From an uncultured Sutterella sp. (GTDB lineage: Bacteria; Pseudomonadota; Gammaproteobacteria; Burkholderiales; Burkholderiaceae_F): a stretch of DNA of 24,748 nt. This document shows, in pieces, positions 1-7,488 of the stretch. The notes under the pieces are model-generated. The model had not been told where the DNA came from. It did not search any database and saw nothing but the letters and a program-made list of their open reading frames with translations. Where the stretch lies: NCBI GenBank assembly GCA_900538905.1, contig UPZS01000034.1:1-24748 (forward strand), given 5' to 3'. The position numbers were made by a program, and so were the translations under genes. Position 1 is the first letter of the stretch, and every line of letters starts with the position of its first letter.

Positions 1-73
1 TTTTTTTTTTTTTTTAATGATACGGCGACCACCGAGATCTACACTCTTTCCCTACACGACGCTCTTCCGATCT
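1..73 (+). other. Sequencing artefact: oligo-T plus Illumina P5/TruSeq adapter
   Basis: Bases 1-15 are all T. Bases 16-73 match the Illumina P5 / TruSeq universal adapter from its start (AATGATACGGCGACCACCGA) to its end (GACGCTCTTCCGATCT). The T run directly before P5 matches the design of the flow-cell grafting oligo, which carries a 5' oligo-T spacer. Read on the minus strand, the adapter encodes the well-known contaminant peptide SEERRVGKECRSRWSPYH. This is untrimmed library sequence at a contig end. Genomic sequence begins at 74, and whatever lies upstream of the first gene is unknown. Confidence 0.98.
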
Positions 74-157
74 AACAGTAAGCGGCGTTAGGCTTATCAC
101 CCGAAGACTATGGAAGGCGTGCCTGCACAAGGCAACACCATCAAAAAAGGATCGAAA

Positions 158-1261
158 ATGAGCAAATTGGACGTCGTCGAAATTTGGAAAGAACTGCACC
201 GTATGCCCGAACCCGGCATGAACGAATTCAAAACCGGGGCCTACCTGGCCGATGCACTCGAAAAACTGGGCTATAAGGTCACCCGAGGCGTAGGAAAAAC
301 CGGTGTCGTGGGTGTTGTCCGCGGCAAAGAACCCGGTCCCGTTGTGATGCTGCGCGCCGACATGGATGCCCTTCCTTTCAAAAACGAGGACGGCAGCATC
401 GAATACATTCATGCTTGCGGTCACGACTCCCACAGCGCCATGGTTTTGACGGCGGCTGCCGAACTCGTGGACAAAGTCAAAAAAGGCACGCTCAAGATCC
501 TGTTTCAGCCAGCCGAAGAAACGCTCGAAGGGGCGCTCGCCGTGATGAAAGACGGCGCGATTGACGACGTCGATATTGCGCTTGGCCTTCACGTTCGGCC
601 TGTTCAGGACATTCCGGCCGGCACGTGCTGCGCCGCGGTGCGGCATTCGGCAAGCACATTCCTCTGCGTGGAAATCGAAGGCAAGTCGGCTCACGCGGCG
701 CGTCCCCATCTGGGCGTCAACTGCGCGGAAGCCGCAGCGCTGATCACCAATGCGATCTGTGCGATCAAGATGAATCCTGCCCTGACTTGGTCGTGCAAAG
801 TCACCTCGATTTCGGCTGTGTCCTCGGCTTCCAACATCATTCCCGATCGCGGCGAACTTGTCCTGGATGTGCGGGCTCAGACCAACGAACTGATGGACGA
901 ACTTCTCGAGAAAGTGCGGCGAGCGATTGAAGGCGCAGCGTCAAGCATCGGAGCCAAAGCGACAATCAAGTTCCCGGGCGGCGTCATTCCGGCAGCCATT
1001 TACGACGAAGATCTCGTTGCCGAGGTGGCGCAGACGATCAAGGAAGAACTCGGAGCCGACAAATTGGCCACCGACTGCGGTGGCGGCGGAGAAGACTTCC
1101 ACTACTTCAAGCAGACCAAGCCTCACATGAAAGCGGCGTACTTCGGACTCGGAGCCGGCTGCACGCCGGGACTGCACGCCCGCAACATGACATTTGACAC
1201 CGCGCAACTTGCCAAAGGCGTCAAAGTACTCGTGGCAATGGCACTCAAGAAATTAAGCTGA
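158..1261 (+). CDS. M20-family metal-dependent amidohydrolase (N-acyl-amino-acid / IAA-amino-acid hydrolase type)
   Basis: This 367-aa protein belongs to the M20D peptidase/amidohydrolase family, dinuclear-metal enzymes that cleave the amide bond of N-acyl amino acids or small peptide conjugates. Visible family motifs are MLRADMDALP (about 64-73), the metal-binding HACGHDSHSA (Cys87, His89), FQPAEE (117-122, catalytic/metal Glu), GLHV (His145) and a C-terminal GGGGEDFHYF region. The length is normal for the family and there is no signal peptide, so it should be cytoplasmic. I chose the ATG at 158 because AAAGGA lies just upstream; the frame is open back to an ATG at 110, but those 16 residues do not look like family sequence. 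The usual HPELGF-like N-terminal signature is altered to RMPEPGMNEF. Substrate cannot be read from sequence. A second, more diverged M20 enzyme is encoded at 14985. Confidence 0.9.
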   Translation: MSKLDVVEIWKELHRMPEPGMNEFKTGAYLADALEKLGYKVTRGVGKTGVVGVVRGKEPGPVVMLRADMDALPFKNEDGSIEYIHACGHDSHSAMVLTAAAELVDKVKKGTLKILFQPAEETLEGALAVMKDGAIDDVDIALGLHVRPVQDIPAGTCCAAVRHSASTFLCVEIEGKSAHAARPHLGVNCAEAAALITNAICAIKMNPALTWSCKVTSISAVSSASNIIPDRGELVLDVRAQTNELMDELLEKVRRAIEGAASSIGAKATIKFPGGVIPAAIYDEDLVAEVAQTIKEELGADKLATDCGGGGEDFHYFKQTKPHMKAAYFGLGAGCTPGLHARNMTFDTAQLAKGVKVLVAMALKKLS

Positions 1262-1270
1262 TCGTTCCAT

Positions 1271-1310
1271 GGAACCGCCGTACGCTCTCGTGTCAGTGGC
1301 CGGCGGTTCC
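1271..1310 (+). terminator. Terminator-like hairpin after the M20 gene
   Basis: Perfect 10-bp inverted repeat GGAACCGCCG (1271-1280) / CGGCGGTTCC (1301-1310) around a 20-nt loop, starting 10 nt after the stop codon. The stem is GC-rich, but only a weak T stretch follows (ATTT), so it may end transcription inefficiently or serve as a 3' stabilising hairpin. Confidence 0.55.
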
Positions 1311-1522
1311 GACTGAATTTCGGCCAAATCATAGATTCTCCGCATAGAGCTTTCGTCATGGCAATACAAAATCTTCAATTGTTTGCCATCTCGATAGCGA
1401 ATTTTTATGCACTGCCCAATCTCCGAGATTCCGACACCAAGCGAAACGGCTTAATCGTGCCAAACGCCAGCAGACCGTGCGATCATTGTCGAGTGCATAC
1501 CACAAACCGCCACTTGAAATCG

Positions 1523-2365
1523 ATGAAGCAACCGAAAACATCACGTACAAACTATCGCATAGGTGAATTTGCCGAATACATGGGTGTAACACCCGACTTT
1601 CTGAAGCACTACGAAGAATGCGGGCTGCTGGACGTACACCATAGCGAAAACGGCTACCGCTATTTCAACTTCGATCAGTCTTCGCGCATCCTGGAGTACA
1701 TGCGTCTGCGCAACTACGGTGTTACCGTCAAGGAAATGCGGGCGATGCTGATGGCCGACGCAGACGAGGCTTTATTGTTGCTGGACAAAAAAGTCGAAGA
1801 GTTGCGCAGACAAGCCGACCGCATTTCTGCTGTTCTCGAAGAACACAAGCGCGTGCATGCCTGGCAGCAAAAACGACGCATCAGACCCGTCGATTGGGAA
1901 GTTCGCGAGGTTGAAGCACACTATTTCCTTCCACATACGATGGATTCGAACTTCATCCGGGATGAGCGTATCTATCCCCTTCTCAAAATCTGGACAAGCT
2001 GGTTGCCTATCGCCAAATCGGCCATGCATCTCAAAGCGGTCGAGTCCGGCGACAAGCGCTATTTGCCGTGCTGGGGTGTCATTCTTCCGAAATCCATTGC
2101 CGAGCGCTATGACATTCCGACAAGCGAAGTCGTGGAAGTATTTCCCGCCGGCAAAGCTTTCGTTTACCACTTTGCCGCCGACGAATCCGCTTTCAGCATG
2201 GAAAAGCTCTCCCAGGCCGATCACCCGGCCTTCCGACAAATGAAAACGCTCAACCTGAGGCCGGCTGACAATCTTTTTCTGATTGTTGAAATGAAACTCA
2301 TCAATCCGGACGGCAGTCGTCGCGGTGGATACGGACGTTTCGTGATGCCTATCCTAGAATCTTGA
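1523..2365 (+). CDS. MerR-family transcriptional regulator
   Basis: A 280-aa DNA-binding regulator. The N-terminal winged helix of the MerR family is clear: YRIGEFAEYMGVTPDFLKHY (11-30), EECGLL, then NGYRYFNFDQ (43-52), followed by a dimerisation helix rich in Glu/Lys/Arg (about 80-110). The remaining 160 residues form a large effector domain resembling GyrI/BmrR-type ligand-binding modules, so a small organic ligand is more likely than a metal; no metal-binding Cys cluster is visible. The frame is open from an ATG at 1358, but the 55 extra residues do not look like protein of this family, so the ATG at 1523 is preferred although its ribosome site is weak. It converges on the flavoprotein gene at 2618-4585, whose promoter has the long spacer and internal dyad expected for MerR control, so that gene is the likely target. 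Confidence 0.88.
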   Translation: MKQPKTSRTNYRIGEFAEYMGVTPDFLKHYEECGLLDVHHSENGYRYFNFDQSSRILEYMRLRNYGVTVKEMRAMLMADADEALLLLDKKVEELRRQADRISAVLEEHKRVHAWQQKRRIRPVDWEVREVEAHYFLPHTMDSNFIRDERIYPLLKIWTSWLPIAKSAMHLKAVESGDKRYLPCWGVILPKSIAERYDIPTSEVVEVFPAGKAFVYHFAADESAFSMEKLSQADHPAFRQMKTLNLRPADNLFLIVEMKLINPDGSRRGGYGRFVMPILES

Positions 2366-2441
2366 GAGATTCGAGGGGGCCTGAGCGACTAAGGTACGAA
2401 ATCAAAGAGAGGCCTTGACCAACGCTTGGGACAAACTTCGC

Positions 2442-2485
2442 AAAAAAAATCGGAGCCGCATGGAGTACCCGATCGGCCGGCTTCC
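2442..2485 (-). terminator. Intrinsic terminator for minus-strand transcription
   Basis: Read on the minus strand, the sequence forms a stem of GGAAGCCG (2485-2478) with CGGCTCC (2458-2452), with one bulged A, followed by GA and eight T (complement of the A8 run at 2442-2449). This is a typical stem plus U-tract and would end the flavoprotein transcript about 130-175 nt past its stop codon, before it runs into the convergent merR gene. Confidence 0.6.
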
Positions 2486-2566
2486 TTTTCGACACGACCG
2501 AATTTGACTCAAAACAGTGCGCGGCCCCGACAAAACGCAGGAGAGAGAAACAGAAAATGTTAGGGA

Positions 2567-2599
2567 CGGCAGGTGTTCAGTGCTTCCAAACGCCTGCCG
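2567..2599 (-). terminator. Stable 3' hairpin directly after the flavoprotein gene
   Basis: Inverted repeat CGGCAGGTGTT (2567-2577) / AACGCCTGCCG (2589-2599): an 11-bp stem with one G-U wobble and an 11-nt loop, starting 18 nt past the stop codon at 2618. The following minus-strand sequence has only a short T run, so it may be a 3'-end-protecting hairpin working together with the U-tract terminator at 2442-2485. Confidence 0.45.
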
Positions 2600-2617
2600 C
2601 GACCCTTTGGAGATAAA

Positions 2618-4585
2618 TCAAGCCTTAAGCTGGGCGAGATACTTGCCGACGCGGCGGCCGAACGTCACCGTGCGGCCGCAGGCCATACCGGTGACAAGGT
2701 TCGGATAGGTGTTGGCAAAGTAGCTACCGCTGTCATTGCCGATCACGTACAAGCCCGGAATCGGATTACCTTCGGTGTCGATGGCGTTCATGTTCGTGTC
2801 GATCTGAATGCCGTCCATCGTGCAAAGAATGTCACCCGTATTCTTCGCGCCGTAGAACGGCGGCTTGTCAAGCGGTGACAGACGGAAGGGTTCCTTGCCG
2901 TAATCGACGTCGTTGCCGTCCTTGCAAAGCTGGTTGTAGCGCTTGACGGTCTTGACGAGCTCTTCGGGCGGCAGCAGCAACTTCTTGGCTAGCTCTTCGA
3001 TCGTATCGGCCTTCATCAAGAAGCCCTTTTCGAGGAGCACAGGGAAATACTTTTGCTGGAAGACCTGCCACGGGATGTTGGGATCCGCTCCGTTTTCAAA
3101 CGGCACAAGGCGAGAACAACCGTGCATTTTGAACTGCTGCACGTACTTGGTCCAGTTTGAGTCAAAGAGCGTGTAGTGGCAATGTCCCTTCTGGTATTCG
3201 TCGGCGTGCAGAATGGCTTCGTAGGTACCCGATTCGTTGATGAAGCGGTGACCGTCTGCGTTGACCTTGAGCCAGGGCTGAGACGCCATCCAGAACATAC
3301 CGACGTCGCCCGACTTGGCCGTTTCGGGACCGTTTTTCTGGTTGGGACGAAGCGCGCAACGATCAAACTTCATGGCCGAGTGGATGTCGTCCATCTTGGC
3401 GCCGACCCACAGACAAGCACGGATGCCGTCGCCGTGAGCTCCGGGCACCGAACGGTTGCGCCCGATCACGCGAAGCGTCCACGGCTGCAGCGCTTCGAGC
3501 ATCTTGTAATTGAGTGAATAGCCGCCGGTGGCAACCACAGTGCCTTTGGATGCAACGTAACGCACGTACTTGCCGTCCTTATTGGTGGCAATGCACCCGG
3601 TAACGCGTCCGTTCTTGCGCTCGAGCTTAACCATCTTGGTGTTGTAGTCAAAGCGAGCTCCCTTCTTGACGCAGTAGTCGTACAGAACCTTGTTGCCGTT
3701 AAGCGGCTTGCCCGTACCGTCGTTGGACGTGCGCCAGCGAGGCGAATGACCTGTCGGGAAGTGATGATGGTAAGCGGGATCAACCTTGTCGCCCGATTCG
3801 TGCCAGAGTTCCACGCCGCGTTCGGCCAGACGATCGCCGTACCAGTCAATCGTGGCGCCGGAATTGTCACACCACACCTTAACCAGATCCTGTTGCAGGT
3901 GACCTGCGGCATACGACGTTACGGCGCGAATGAACTCCCACTTGTCGATCACGATGCCGTATTTCTTTTGGTAGCGGGAGTTCATGGCCGCCAAGTCGTC
4001 GCGAATGCCGGTACCGGTCGGGAATCGGTCGATGCCGATCACCTTGGCCCCCTCTTCTGCCGCAGCGGCAACGGCAAACATACCGCCGGTACCGCAGCCG
4101 ATCACGAGAATTTCCGTCTTGATCGTATCGACAATGTCTTTTTCCGCAATTTCGGGCGGCTTGCCGAGCCAGTCGCCGTCATCGGCCACTTCGGTCTTGG
4201 TGATGAATTCAACGGGAATTTCACCTTTGGCCTGTGCGATGCACTTGGCGGCCGCCTTGTGAACGGCCTGAGAAGTGATGCTCGCTCCGGAAACGGCGTC
4301 GATGTCGGCCGACTGAGCCTTCAGAATGAATTGTTTCAACTGCTTGGCTGCAGCCTGACCGATGTTGGGTGTTTCGTGCGAGACGTCAAGAACAACATCC
4401 GTGATCTTGTTTGTGTCAAACGTCATCGTCACGATGACGTCACCGATGCCGGCAGCTTTGGCTGAATAGGTACCGGGCTTATAGATACCGACAGGCGCCG
4501 CGTGCAGACCGACGGCAGCCAGCGATGCGCCGCTGGCTATGCTCGTGCGCAAGAAAGCTCGGCGAGACAGATTTTTCTTGTCCAT
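2618..4585 (-). CDS. Tat-exported FMN-binding / FAD-dependent flavoprotein reductase (fumarate reductase-like superfamily)
   Basis: A 655-aa periplasmic flavoprotein. The N-terminus is a Tat signal (SRRAFLRTSIASGASLAAVG, 7-26, cleavage near AHAA-type residues 28-30). Residues about 33-118 form an FMN-binding domain with the flavinylation-type motif DAVSGASITS (96-105), where Ser102 occupies the position that carries covalent FMN in related proteins. From 156 on is an FAD_binding_2 domain with the dinucleotide motif EILVIGCGTGG and a C-terminal FAD loop GLYVIGNDSGSYFANTYPNL. This resembles soluble reductases of the UrdA/FccA superfamily that reduce an activated C=C bond as an electron sink, but the C-terminal loop lacks the classical fumarate reductase HGANRLGG form, so the acceptor is probably not fumarate. 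No cytochrome domain is present and the electron donor is not in the window. GGAG lies 6 nt before the start. It is monocistronic, 329 nt downstream of the response-regulator gene. Confidence 0.88.
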   Translation of the reverse strand: MDKKNLSRRAFLRTSIASGASLAAVGLHAAPVGIYKPGTYSAKAAGIGDVIVTMTFDTNKITDVVLDVSHETPNIGQAAAKQLKQFILKAQSADIDAVSGASITSQAVHKAAAKCIAQAKGEIPVEFITKTEVADDGDWLGKPPEIAEKDIVDTIKTEILVIGCGTGGMFAVAAAAEEGAKVIGIDRFPTGTGIRDDLAAMNSRYQKKYGIVIDKWEFIRAVTSYAAGHLQQDLVKVWCDNSGATIDWYGDRLAERGVELWHESGDKVDPAYHHHFPTGHSPRWRTSNDGTGKPLNGNKVLYDYCVKKGARFDYNTKMVKLERKNGRVTGCIATNKDGKYVRYVASKGTVVATGGYSLNYKMLEALQPWTLRVIGRNRSVPGAHGDGIRACLWVGAKMDDIHSAMKFDRCALRPNQKNGPETAKSGDVGMFWMASQPWLKVNADGHRFINESGTYEAILHADEYQKGHCHYTLFDSNWTKYVQQFKMHGCSRLVPFENGADPNIPWQVFQQKYFPVLLEKGFLMKADTIEELAKKLLLPPEELVKTVKRYNQLCKDGNDVDYGKEPFRLSPLDKPPFYGAKNTGDILCTMDGIQIDTNMNAIDTEGNPIPGLYVIGNDSGSYFANTYPNLVTGMACGRTVTFGRRVGKYLAQLKA

Positions 4586-4589
4586 ATTG

Positions 4590-4646
4590 TTCTCCGGTGG
4601 TTCCTGATATCCGAAGCATTCTCCTGTGCTTCGTGGATCCGGAGAA
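4590..4646 (-). promoter_or_regulatory. Nested inverted repeats in the flavoprotein 5' region, overlapping the ribosome site
   Basis: Read on the minus strand: outer arms TTCTCCGG (4646-4639) and CCGGAGAA (4597-4590), 8 bp perfect, and inner arms CGAAGCA (4633-4627) and TGCTTCG (4618-4612), 7 bp perfect with loop CAGGAGAA. The downstream outer arm contains the Shine-Dalgarno GGAG of the flavoprotein gene, so pairing would hide it. The inner loop carries a second GGAGAA that could compete for the same TTCTCC. If transcription starts from the promoter at 4646-4676 the upstream arm would be absent from the RNA, so the repeats could instead be DNA operator sites. Confidence 0.4.
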
Positions 4647-4676
4647 TTCTCAAGCTGCGTGTTGCACCCAGGTCAA
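4646..4676 (-). promoter_or_regulatory. MerR-type promoter with 19-bp spacer and internal dyad
   Basis: On the minus strand, TTGACC (4676-4671, -35) is separated by 19 nt from GAGAAT (4651-4646, -10). The spacer contains the near-perfect dyad CTGGGTG - CAA - CACGCAG (6 of 7 positions paired). Overlong 19-20 bp spacers with an operator between the hexamers are the hallmark of promoters activated by MerR-family proteins. A MerR gene (1523-2365) lies on the other side of the flavoprotein gene this promoter would drive. Confidence 0.5.
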
Positions 4677-4914
4677 GAGCTATGGGAAAGATCTTAATTT
4701 GTGAGCCGATCCGGGCGGGAGGTGGCATTCGGGTTAGTCCCAGGCAGAACTTTGCCCGCATTTTTCTGCCAAGTCCGGGACGAAAAAACAGCGCACGGTT
4801 ACTTATGCTCGAAGTTCGAGCCGCAACCAAAAAGACGATTTTGAACGACAAGCGCGCAAGCAAAGAGACGCCTCACTTGCGGCAAAAAGAGTCTGACTGA
4901 AAAAGGAACGCTGT

Positions 4915-5577
4915 CTACACCAATCCTTTCTCTTTGAGCAACATCAGTCGCGCAATCAATTGCGCCGAACTGCTGACGCCGAGCTTCTCACAGGCCGACG
5001 CTCGATGAAACTTAACGGTACGCTCCGCTATGGCCAATTTGGCGGCAATCGCTTTGTTGGATAGGCCTTGCACGACAAGCTGCGCCACTTCACGCTCTCT
5101 TTCGGTCAGCGAACGAGCGTCGCTTTCCAGAGCATTGTTCTGAAGTTCAGACAGCTTCCGCTTGCAATCCTCTCGACACCAATGCAAAACGGCTTCTTTC
5201 AATCGATCCGGAACCACCGGTTTGAGCATGAAGTCAACTGCACCGTCCTTCATGGTCTGCACAGCCATATCCACGTCACCGTGCCCTGTCACAAAGATGA
5301 CCGGCAATGTCATGCCGAGTCTTCTCATTTCGGCGTGAAGCTGCAATCCGCTCATCTGCGGCATGCGAACGTCCAGAACAAGGCAACCTGCCGCATCGTT
5401 CTGATCGTCAAGAAAAGCTCGAGCCTGTTGATAACACTTAACTTGCCAACCGACCGCACCCAGCATGAAACGGTAAGAGTTAAGCATCGTCTCGTCATCA
5501 TCAACAATGCGAACCAGACAAGCCGCCTTAACCCGGGCTTCCGGCAAATCGTCAATTTTGGTGTGTCTATCCGTCAT
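4915..5577 (-). CDS. FixJ/TtrR-type response regulator (receiver + LuxR HTH)
   Basis: A 220-aa two-component response regulator. The receiver domain (about 20-135) has the acidic pocket DDD (26-28), phospho-acceptor Asp69 in LVLDVRMP, Thr97 in FVTGHGD and Lys119 in MLKP. The C-terminal LuxR/FixJ helix-turn-helix (about 155-215) reads LTEREREVAQLVVQGLSNKAIA and ERTVKFHRA. All catalytic positions are intact. It begins 3 nt after the stop of the sensor kinase gene, so the pair is co-translated. It is probably the last gene of the dmsA-dmsB-torD-kinase-regulator set and would activate reductase expression when the cognate acceptor is sensed. Confidence 0.93.
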   Translation of the reverse strand: MTDRHTKIDDLPEARVKAACLVRIVDDDETMLNSYRFMLGAVGWQVKCYQQARAFLDDQNDAAGCLVLDVRMPQMSGLQLHAEMRRLGMTLPVIFVTGHGDVDMAVQTMKDGAVDFMLKPVVPDRLKEAVLHWCREDCKRKLSELQNNALESDARSLTEREREVAQLVVQGLSNKAIAAKLAIAERTVKFHRASACEKLGVSSSAQLIARLMLLKEKGLV

Positions 5578-5580
5578 TTT

Positions 5581-7455
5581 TTATGCTTTCGGCAAAACCA
5601 TCACGGCCTTCAAACCAAAAGGCTGATTGCGCTCGATTCTCAGTCTGCCGCCGCAACCTTCCATAATGCGGGCCGATATGGCAAGGCCGACGCCCAAACC
5701 GGTGGACTTGCTGCTCGTTTTCGGTGAAAACAGATCCTGAAACATAGAAACGTCAACCGTGGGCCCATTGTCGGAGACGGCCAGCTCCCACATCGAGCCG
5801 TTACTTTCGAGTTTGACGTCAATTTGCGGATCTGTCGTGTGGCGGGTCGCTTCAGAAGCGTTCTTGAAAAGATTCAAAATGACAAGAGAAAGCTCCACCG
5901 CATCGACCTGTACATAGGCATTGGGCGGAACATTCACGTTGATTGTCGGGGGAGACTTGGCCAGCAGACGAAAATCTCTGACGGCGTCACTGACAACTTT
6001 GAGCAATTGCCGTTTTTCAATTTGTTTGCCTGCCCCGCTCTTGGCGTACCCGCGAACTCGTTCGATAATGGCGCTCGCCCGCTGTGTCTGTCCGATGATC
6101 TCATCAGCGGCAATGCCGATCAACTCCATCGTATCGGACTTTTGTCCGACCTCTCCGGCAGAGCTCGGTTTGCCGTGCTCGGTCTCGCCCTTGGTAATCG
6201 TCCGAATTCCGTCTGCGAAATTAGCGATCGCTCCAAGCGGCTGTTTGAGTTCATGCGCCACCATGTTGGAAAGCATGCCGACCAAACTGGCCTTTTCAAG
6301 AGCCTGAAGTCGGGATTGAGTCTGCAACACTTCGTTTTGTGCGGCTTCCCGTTGCTGCATGGCCGCTCGCAGACTTGCTGTCTTTCGCCGCACTTCCAAA
6401 GTCACAAAAACCGCATGCCATATGCCTAAAAAAAGCAGTCCGAGCGCCACGAGGACCACCCATCGGTATTCCTGCCAAAAGCGCTTGAACGTCCACTCGC
6501 GCAAGTAACTGTAGTGACCGATTTTCAGATCTTTGAAAAGACGGTCAATCCTCGTAAAGTCGCTTGCGACGCTCCAATACATCGCTGAGTCTTCCGGCAT
6601 GGAAAACAAAGCTGCCGAAGCCTTTCGGCTCAATTCAGGCAAAGCTTCGGTCGTTGCGGCAAACACCCAGTCAGGGTACAGCGCGGTAGAAGTCAAACAA
6701 CGCAAACGAGGTTCCGTCTTTGCCCCGATGACACGAAACTCGTCCCGACCAACAAGGCCTTCGTGCACCATTTCCTCGAGCAGACAGGCGCGCACCATAC
6801 CAATATCGGCCCTTCCCTGCTTCATCACGTCAAAGACGCTCTGCATGGGGTATCCGGTAAAAGTAGTCGAGCCAAAGAATGTTTCAGGTTCATATCCCCG
6901 AGCATACAGTTCTCCGAGATGAACGCGGTACCCGCCGAATGCATTGGGCGCAACGGCTACCGCCGTTTTACCCTTCATATCTTCGAACGTGCGAATCGCC
7001 GTATTTTCACTGCGGACAAAAAAGATGCCGCCCATACTGAAATTGGGATCGTCTGCTTCGCGGATTTTCCGCGTAGCCAGATGACGCGCGAGCCCCTGAG
7101 TCTGCATATGCGAGAAAGTGCCCGCATTTGAAATGAAAAAGTCAAGCTGTTTGCGAAGGACGGCTTCCGGCAGCGTGTCAAGATCGTAATACGAAAGTTC
7201 AATATTCCGCCCCCAGGCCATTTTCAAAGCCTGAACCGTCTCGGAGAAAACTTCTGTGCTCGACAGTTCACCGATTGTGCTCAGAATACCCAGTCTCACC
7301 GGGCCTTCTGTGGTCAACCGGCGGTCGAGACCCGACACATCGGACGATGCAGCCGACGGATTTTGCACCGCCAGCATCGTCATCAGCACAACATTACATA
7401 TCCATCTGGGCATGATCGCAACCGTCGAAAAATAACCTGCCGTCACAGACATCAT
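5581..7455 (-). CDS. TtrS-like sensor histidine kinase with periplasmic PhnD-like sensor domain
   Basis: A 624-aa membrane sensor kinase. A signal/first membrane segment (about 16-36) precedes a periplasmic-binding-protein-like domain of the PhnD/TtrS type (about 50-320, with GPVRLGILSTIG and VAPNAFGGYRVHLGEL). A single transmembrane helix follows at 332-352. The cytoplasmic kinase has the H-box MVAHELKQPLGAIANF (His401), N-box NLFKNASEA, G1 DNGP and G2 GLGVGLAI. This layout matches TtrS, the tetrathionate sensor, but the partner enzyme here is DmsA-like, so the ligand may be another S- or N-oxide-type acceptor. Two adjacent ATGs (7455, 7452) follow GAGGA; an internal ATG at 7413 is a weaker alternative. 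It starts 33 nt after torD and is directly followed by the response regulator. Confidence 0.92.
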   Translation of the reverse strand: MMSVTAGYFSTVAIMPRWICNVVLMTMLAVQNPSAASSDVSGLDRRLTTEGPVRLGILSTIGELSSTEVFSETVQALKMAWGRNIELSYYDLDTLPEAVLRKQLDFFISNAGTFSHMQTQGLARHLATRKIREADDPNFSMGGIFFVRSENTAIRTFEDMKGKTAVAVAPNAFGGYRVHLGELYARGYEPETFFGSTTFTGYPMQSVFDVMKQGRADIGMVRACLLEEMVHEGLVGRDEFRVIGAKTEPRLRCLTSTALYPDWVFAATTEALPELSRKASAALFSMPEDSAMYWSVASDFTRIDRLFKDLKIGHYSYLREWTFKRFWQEYRWVVLVALGLLFLGIWHAVFVTLEVRRKTASLRAAMQQREAAQNEVLQTQSRLQALEKASLVGMLSNMVAHELKQPLGAIANFADGIRTITKGETEHGKPSSAGEVGQKSDTMELIGIAADEIIGQTQRASAIIERVRGYAKSGAGKQIEKRQLLKVVSDAVRDFRLLAKSPPTINVNVPPNAYVQVDAVELSLVILNLFKNASEATRHTTDPQIDVKLESNGSMWELAVSDNGPTVDVSMFQDLFSPKTSSKSTGLGVGLAISARIMEGCGGRLRIERNQPFGLKAVMVLPKA

Positions 7456-7488
7456 AACGGCAGGTCCTCAGTTGGAGATTCCGGTGCT

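Larger units (their letters stand above)
4586..4914. other. Gene-free stretch holding the flavoprotein promoter and leader
   Basis: These 329 nt separate the response-regulator stop from the flavoprotein start, both on the minus strand. The half nearest the flavoprotein contains a MerR-type promoter (4646-4676) and nested inverted repeats (4590-4646). I see no convincing gene or terminator in 4680-4914; its open frames have no recognisable protein character. Confidence 0.6.

Noticed and set aside
110..157. Earlier ATG for the M20 gene
   Set aside because: The 16 extra residues do not match M20 N-termini, and the ATG at 158 has a good ribosome site.
14..709. Long minus-strand open frame at the left end
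   Set aside because: It runs into the adapter sequence and lies antisense to the M20 gene; its N/C-terminal sequence has no protein family character.
1358..1522. 55-residue N-terminal extension of the MerR protein
   Set aside because: It has no similarity to MerR N-termini, and the HTH begins right after the ATG at 1523.
3746..4465. 239-aa plus-strand frame inside the flavoprotein gene
   Set aside because: Antisense shadow of a clearly coding gene; high GC third-position bias produces such frames.
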